Origin: SZUA-36 sp041570235
GTDB lineage: Bacteria > Pseudomonadota > Gammaproteobacteria > Xanthomonadales > SZUA-36
Assembly: GCA_041570235.1 (NCBI GenBank)
Contig: JBFFWN010000039.1
Location: forward strand, 1-19,016
Direction: 5' to 3'
DNA: 19,016 nucleotides
Position 1 is the stretch's first letter. The number at the start of each line of letters is the position of its first letter. A program made the translations under genes and the position numbers. This document shows, in pieces, positions 15,025 to 19,016 of this stretch. The notes beneath the pieces are model-generated. The model made no database searches and was not told the DNA's origin. It saw only the letters and a program-made list of their open reading frames with translations.

Positions 15025-16095
15025 ATGCAGGTAAAATCTCTAGGTATCAACAACTTAAGAAATATTCAATCGACTCAGTTAGAGCCCGACCCGTGTCTGA
15101 ACTGCTTCATTGGAGGCAATGGCGCGGGAAAAACCAGTATTCTTGAATCCCTGGCTGTCCTTTCAAAAGGCAGGTCATTCCGTACCGGTCAGATTGCATC
15201 GTTAATCGGGCCTCAAACCGGGCATTTTCAGGTTGTTACCATGATCGAGAATGAAACTGGCGACATCCACCAAATTGGTATGGAACGCGGTGGTGATTAT
15301 TGGAATGCGCGCCACAATGGAAGTGATGTATCTCAGCTCAGTGAGTTAACCGAATTACTCCCCTATGTTTTATTAGAACCTTCCAGTCATACACTGGTGA
15401 GCGGTCCTCCCGATGGCAGACGCAAATACCTCGATTGGGGAGTGTTTCACGTGGAACATGATTTTTTGATGTTATGGAGACGTTATACCCGTTGCCTAAA
15501 ACAACGTAACGCAGCCTTAAGACAGTCAAACCCAACAATGGTTGAAAGTATGAATCCCCAATTGATTGTGCTGGGTGAGAAGCTACACAGCGCAAGACAG
15601 AGACATATGGAACGCCTGTCAGATATACTCCAGCTTAAAATACCTCTTTTCAATCAATCATTGGAAGGAATCAGGTTAAGTTACCGAAAAGGCTGGTCCG
15701 GAGATAGTCTTGAAAGCGCGCTCGAATTGTCTCTCGACAGGGATATGGACAGGGGGGCAACCGGTCCCGGACCACATAAGGCTGATCTCTATATTTCCCT
15801 TAACGGCGTAAGTGCCCGGGAAAGACTCTCCAGAGGTGAACAGAAAGCAATGACAGCTGCATTGGTAATGGCACAGGCGGAATTGATTTGTGAGTCGGGT
15901 GAAAAGCCGCTGTTGCTGCTTGATGACCTGTCATCAGAACTGGACGAACATCACCTTTCAAAAGTTTTACAGGCAGGCTTGCAGTTGGGAACTCAAATCT
16001 GGTTAACCGGGACGGAGTTGGTCCCTGCAATCGAGGCTTGTGGAACAAGCTATACGATGTTTCACGTGGAACAAGGCCATGTATCAGCCGTATAA
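15025..16095 (+). CDS. recF: DNA replication and repair protein RecF
   Basis: A 356-residue SMC-like ATPase that, with RecO and RecR, loads RecA at gaps. Walker A GGNGAGKT is at 30-37, the ABC-type signature LSRGEQKAM lies near 269-277, and Walker B LLLLDDLSSELD is at 296-307. LDWGVFHVEHDFLMLWRRYTR (starting near 136) is the conserved central motif. It lies 20 bp downstream of dnaN. The nearest purine stretch (CAGGGAT) is almost touching the ATG, so translation may depend on dnaN. Two parS sites are embedded in the coding sequence (separate entries). Confidence 0.97.
   Translation: MQVKSLGINNLRNIQSTQLEPDPCLNCFIGGNGAGKTSILESLAVLSKGRSFRTGQIASLIGPQTGHFQVVTMIENETGDIHQIGMERGGDYWNARHNGSDVSQLSELTELLPYVLLEPSSHTLVSGPPDGRRKYLDWGVFHVEHDFLMLWRRYTRCLKQRNAALRQSNPTMVESMNPQLIVLGEKLHSARQRHMERLSDILQLKIPLFNQSLEGIRLSYRKGWSGDSLESALELSLDRDMDRGATGPGPHKADLYISLNGVSARERLSRGEQKAMTAALVMAQAELICESGEKPLLLLDDLSSELDEHHLSKVLQAGLQLGTQIWLTGTELVPAIEACGTSYTMFHVEQGHVSAV
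15443..15458. promoter_or_regulatory. parS: parS site 1 (ParB-binding), inside recF
   Basis: TGTTTCACGTGGAACA matches the chromosomal parS consensus TGTTNCACGTGNAACA at every fixed position. Only the two N positions break the dyad. parS nucleates ParB spreading and SMC loading near the origin. It lies about 1.6 kb from the candidate oriC. In recF it covers codons 140-145 (VFHVEH). Confidence 0.9.
16058..16073. promoter_or_regulatory. parS: parS site 2 (ParB-binding), inside 3' end of recF
   Basis: The same 16 bases as site 1, TGTTTCACGTGGAACA, 615 bp downstream and in the same recF frame, covering codons 345-350 (MFHVEQ). parA and parB are not in the window. Confidence 0.9.
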
Positions 16096-16142
16096 GACTT
16101 GGGACGAAAAAGTTTGTTAAACAGGCATTTATTGGCATCTAA

Positions 16143-16151
16143 TGGTATAAT
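16143..16151 (+). promoter_or_regulatory. Candidate extended -10 promoter of gyrB
   Basis: TGGTATAAT is a perfect extended -10 (TGnTATAAT) in the 151-bp recF-gyrB spacer, about 95 bp upstream of the gyrB ATG. No good -35 is seen, which an extended -10 can tolerate. It would leave a leader of about 90 nt. gyrB promoters are commonly supercoiling-sensitive, but the sequence does not show this here. Confidence 0.5.
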
Positions 16152-16246
16152 GAGCAGTGATTCCAACTGCATTAATCCAGCACCATCGAAAGTGATTGCT
16201 TCGAACCCGGGGCAAATATCGGTGTAATTCGAGAATAGATAAATTT

Positions 16247-18649
16247 ATGAGTAATCAAGAGTACGATTCCACTAGTATCAAGGTATTAAAAGGCCTTGAT
16301 GCAGTAAGAAAACGTCCGGGCATGTATATCGGCGACACCGATGACGGCACCGGTTTGCATCACATGGTCTTTGAGGTTGTTGATAATTCCGTGGATGAAG
16401 CCTTGGCGGGTCATTGCGACGCGATCAAGGTCGTTATTGAAATGGGAGGCTGCGTCAAGGTTTCAGACAACGGACGTGGCGTTCCTGTTGATATACACAA
16501 GGAAGAAGGCCGATCTGCAGCCGAAGTCATCATGACGGTACTGCATGCCGGCGGTAAATTTGATGATAACTCCTACAAGGTATCAGGCGGTTTGCATGGT
16601 GTGGGTGTTTCTGTGGTTAATGCATTATCTGAGAATCTGCAGATTACCATTAAACGCAATGGTCATATCTGGCAACAGGTATACAACATGGGTGTGCCTC
16701 AGGAACCGTTAAAAATTATCGGGGATACCCGGGAAACCGGTACAGAAATCCAATTTCTGCCCAGTAGCGAAATCTTTTCAGACACGGTTTTTCATTACGA
16801 CATTCTCGCTAAGCGATTGAGAGAATTAAGTTTTTTAAACTCCGGTGTCAGAATAGAACTCACTGATGAGATCTCGGGCAAGTCAGACGTATTTGAATAC
16901 GAAGGCGGAATCCGTTCATTTGTTGAGCACATCGGTCGTAAAAAGACAGCCTTACATCCAACCGTTATGCATTTTAGTGGGGAAAGTAACGATATCGTTG
17001 TAGAGGTGGCTTTGCAATGGACCGATGCTTACCAGGAAAACGTATTTTGCTTCACTAATAATATTCCACAGCGTGATGGTGGCGCTCACCTTGCAGGCTT
17101 CAGAGCAGCTTTGACCCGCACGATGAACCAATACATCGAGGAGTCCGGCCTTGCCAAGAAGAGCAAGGTTGCAATGACGGGTGATGATGCGCGTGAAGGA
17201 CTCGTAGCGGTACTCTCAGTAAAGGCACCCGATCCAAAGTTTTCTTCACAAACCAAGGATAAACTGGTTTCTTCAGAGATCAAGCCGGTAGTTGAATCCC
17301 TGGTCGCATCTCATCTACGCGATTTTCTGTTGGAGAACCCGACAGAGGCCAAGATTATCACCATGAAAGCCGTGGATGCGGCGAGAGCGCGCGAAGCGGC
17401 GCGTAAAGCACGTGATATGACACGCCGTAAGGGGGTTTTGGATATCGCAGGCTTGCCAGGAAAACTGGCAGACTGCCAGGAAAAAGACCCGGCCCTGTCT
17501 GAACTGTTTCTGGTGGAGGGTGATTCAGCGGGTGGTTCAGCGAAACAGGGTAGAAACCGAAAAACCCAGGCAATTCTGCCACTTAAGGGTAAAATTCTGA
17601 ATGTTGAGAAAGCCCGCTTCGACAAGATGTTATCTTCAGCGGAGGTTGGCACCCTGATTACCGCCCTTGGTTGCGGTATTGGCCGGGATGAGTTCAATAT
17701 AGATAAACTCCGCTACCACACGATTATCATCATGACAGATGCGGACGTTGACGGTTCACACATTCGTACTTTGCTCTTAACCTTTTTCTATAGGCAAATG
17801 CCAGAATTAATCGAGCGTGGTCATATTTACATTGGTCAACCACCCTTGTACAAAGTCAAGCAGGGTAAACAGGAGCATTATCTGAAAGATGATGCTGAGA
17901 TGAATGAGTACATGCTTGCACGTGCGATGGATAACGCATCACTGGTTTTTGATAAAAATGCACCACCATTAACCGGCCAGGCGTTGGAAGGTCTTTTGCG
18001 GGACTACATGGCGGTAAGGGCTGCAAATACTCGTTTGGCGCTTCGTTACGAGCCAAGTTTTCTTGAGCAACTTATTGATAATAAACCATTTTCGTTTGAT
18101 CTTAGCGTCGAGGAAGCACAGCAGTGGTGTGATGTTGTTTCTGAGAAAATGAATAGGAAAACCCCTCCCAGTCTCAGTTATGGCTTAGCAGCTGTACAGA
18201 CAGAAAACGGTCTGGAGTTGCTGTTGAGTAAAACAACGTATGGAGTTGTTGAAACTACCCAACTGAGAAGGGATTTCTTCCGCTCACCGGAAATCCGTCT
18301 GACAAACAGACTGGCAGAAACACTCTATGATCTGATTGAACCAGGAGCAACGGTTGTTCGCGGTAATTCCGAGCAGGAAGTATCAAGTTTTGCCGAAGCG
18401 CATGAGTGGTTAATGGCTGAAAGCCGCAAAGGCCGTACATTCCAGCGTTTTAAAGGTTTGGGTGAAATGAACCCTGAACAATTGTGGGATACCACGGTAA
18501 ACCCTGAAACAAGGCGTTTGCTCAAGGTGACCATCGAAGACGTGGTAGCTGCAGATGAGATCTTCACTACCCTGATGGGAGATGAGGTTGAACCAAGGCG
18601 TGATTTTATTGAGAAGAATGCCTTGTATGTGACTAATCTCGATATTTAA
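16247..18649 (+). CDS. gyrB: DNA gyrase subunit B
   Basis: The ATPase subunit of DNA gyrase, which with GyrA introduces negative supercoils, 800 residues. Its GHKL ATPase domain has VDNSVDEALAG, SDNGRGVPVD and GGLHGVGVSVVNALS. A transducer domain follows, then a TOPRIM domain with EGDSAGGSAKQGR and TDADVDGSHIRTL. The roughly 170-residue insert typical of long Gram-negative GyrB (804 in E. coli) is present, followed by QRFKGLGEMNPEQLW and the end TNLDI. The frame extends upstream to a TTG at 16196, but the family N-terminus (MSNQEYDSTSIKVLKGLDAVRKR) begins at ATG 16247. There is no clear ribosome binding site. It is separated from recF by 151 bp and has its own likely promoter. Confidence 0.98.
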   Translation: MSNQEYDSTSIKVLKGLDAVRKRPGMYIGDTDDGTGLHHMVFEVVDNSVDEALAGHCDAIKVVIEMGGCVKVSDNGRGVPVDIHKEEGRSAAEVIMTVLHAGGKFDDNSYKVSGGLHGVGVSVVNALSENLQITIKRNGHIWQQVYNMGVPQEPLKIIGDTRETGTEIQFLPSSEIFSDTVFHYDILAKRLRELSFLNSGVRIELTDEISGKSDVFEYEGGIRSFVEHIGRKKTALHPTVMHFSGESNDIVVEVALQWTDAYQENVFCFTNNIPQRDGGAHLAGFRAALTRTMNQYIEESGLAKKSKVAMTGDDAREGLVAVLSVKAPDPKFSSQTKDKLVSSEIKPVVESLVASHLRDFLLENPTEAKIITMKAVDAARAREAARKARDMTRRKGVLDIAGLPGKLADCQEKDPALSELFLVEGDSAGGSAKQGRNRKTQAILPLKGKILNVEKARFDKMLSSAEVGTLITALGCGIGRDEFNIDKLRYHTIIIMTDADVDGSHIRTLLLTFFYRQMPELIERGHIYIGQPPLYKVKQGKQEHYLKDDAEMNEYMLARAMDNASLVFDKNAPPLTGQALEGLLRDYMAVRAANTRLALRYEPSFLEQLIDNKPFSFDLSVEEAQQWCDVVSEKMNRKTPPSLSYGLAAVQTENGLELLLSKTTYGVVETTQLRRDFFRSPEIRLTNRLAETLYDLIEPGATVVRGNSEQEVSSFAEAHEWLMAESRKGRTFQRFKGLGEMNPEQLWDTTVNPETRRLLKVTIEDVVAADEIFTTLMGDEVEPRRDFIEKNALYVTNLDI

Positions 18650-18665
18650 CTGCTTAAATTGTTGT

Positions 18666-18710
18666 CCCGGTTCCGTGAAAAGCGGAACTGGGAGCTCCTG
18701 ACCTGTTTTT
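18666..18710 (+). terminator. Possible terminator after gyrB
   Basis: CCCGGTTCCG (18666-18675) pairs with CGGAACTGGG (18683-18692) over 10 bp including one G.U, with a 7-nt loop, 16 bp after the gyrB stop. The T tract (18706-18710) comes only 13 bases later, so this is not a classical terminator. It may act as a 3' stem protecting the gyrB mRNA. Confidence 0.45.
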
Positions 18711-18772
18711 AGCATCAAAGATAGCGATATGAAGCGGCTTCGTTAATATCCGTGGCAGATTTGGCGGCGCTA

Positions 18773-18864
18773 TGGGTAGTTCCTGCTGAGACATGCCGTG
18801 AACCCATCCCTGGGGGCGCGTCCAAAACATCCATGTTTTGTACGGTCTCAGCAGGAACTACCCA
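18773..18864. repeat. Palindromic element with 20-bp perfect inverted arms
   Basis: The left arm 18773-18792 (TGGGTAGTTCCTGCTGAGAC) is the exact reverse complement of 18845-18864. The 52-bp inner part has its own hairpins: CCCA-TCCC-TGGG at 18803-18814, and CAAAACAT-CC-ATGTTTTG at 18823-18840. A strong outer stem topped by smaller hairpins, in a gene-free spacer, resembles the dispersed REP/MITE-like palindromes found in many gammaproteobacterial genomes. There is no transposase. It could also form a strong RNA structure or end transcription from either side. Confidence 0.8.
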
Positions 18865-18893
18865 CATCCCCGCCTCGGTTCAATGGATTCTAA

Positions 18894-18911
18894 TTGAAGC
18901 GGTAGCTTCAA
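18894..18911. repeat. Short inverted repeat
   Basis: TTGAAGC, loop GGTA, GCTTCAA: a perfect 7-bp stem with a tetraloop, with no T tract. It is part of the 367-bp stretch after gyrB in which I find no gene. Confidence 0.5.
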
Positions 18912-18931
18912 GCTTTGTGCAGATACTGTTT

Positions 18932-18967
18932 GCGGTAATGGTCTATCTAGCGGTAATGGTCTATCTA
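18932..18967. repeat. 18-bp tandem duplication
   Basis: Two identical copies of GCGGTAATGGTCTATCTA (18932-18949 and 18950-18967), followed by a degenerate third start (GCGCTTATGGTTGTAT). It lies in non-coding sequence near the right edge. The remaining bases to 19016 show nothing recognisable. Confidence 0.85.
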
Positions 18968-19016
18968 GCGCTTATGGTTGTATCTCTGCCGCTGCAGTGC
19001 ATCTCACAGCCACCGA

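Noticed and set aside
16196..16246. Upstream TTG extension of gyrB
   Set aside because: The added 17 residues have no match to GyrB N-termini. ATG 16247 fits the family.
1..19016. CRISPR arrays, tRNA or rRNA genes, transposases, prophage or toxin-antitoxin genes
   Set aside because: I saw no spaced direct repeats, no tRNA-like cloverleaf, and no protein with such signatures on either strand.

Overview
The window is a bacterial chromosome replication-origin neighbourhood. It carries the core block gyrB, recF, dnaN, dnaA on the plus strand and rpmH, rnpA, yidC, mnmE on the minus strand, with an accessory metabolic segment beyond mnmE. The gene content and order, a GyrB of about 800 residues (the long form), the gammaproteobacterial look of DnaA, YidC and MnmE, and parS sites of the Pseudomonas/Bacillus consensus all point to a gammaproteobacterium. 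The dsrE2-tusA pair and a ferredoxin-type 2-oxoacid oxidoreductase suggest a sulfur-oxidising and perhaps autotrophic or anaerobic lifestyle. This is inference, and no genus can be named from the sequence alone.

Layout, left to right. 1-1077 is the 3' end of an AsmA-family gene (plus). 1111-5794 is a tight minus-strand operon of three overlapping genes: an NAD(P)/FAD oxidoreductase with ferredoxin-type clusters, then the fused gamma/alpha subunit and the beta subunit of a 2-oxoacid:ferredoxin oxidoreductase. 5917-7149 (minus) is a class V aminotransferase resembling cysteine desulfurases. Divergent from it, 7404-8181 (plus) holds dsrE2 and tusA, closed by a clear intrinsic terminator. 8262-12018 (minus) is mnmE, yidC, rnpA, rpmH, without the yidD gene that usually sits between rnpA and yidC.

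The spacer upstream of rpmH and dnaA holds divergent promoters and a perfect DnaA box. dnaA, dnaN, recF and gyrB follow on the plus strand. The 234-bp dnaA-dnaN spacer has three DnaA-box matches, two of them 2 bp apart in the same direction, followed by 26 uninterrupted A/T bases, and is the best oriC candidate. recF contains two identical 16-bp parS sites 615 bp apart in the same reading frame. The last 367 bp has no gene. It holds a palindromic element with 20-bp perfect arms, a small hairpin and an 18-bp tandem duplication.

Functionally, the right half is initiation (DnaA), clamp (DnaN), gap repair (RecF), supercoiling (GyrB) and segregation (parS). The middle is ribosome, RNase P, membrane insertion and tRNA modification. 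The left half is sulfur-carrier trafficking and low-potential electron transfer. The most notable observations are the in-frame parS pair, the compact oriC, the loss of yidD, the replacement of the usual mnmG-rsmG-parAB neighbourhood after mnmE by the sulfur/ferredoxin segment, and the palindromic element. I saw no tRNA, rRNA, CRISPR array or transposase gene, and no clearly new defence or mobile system.
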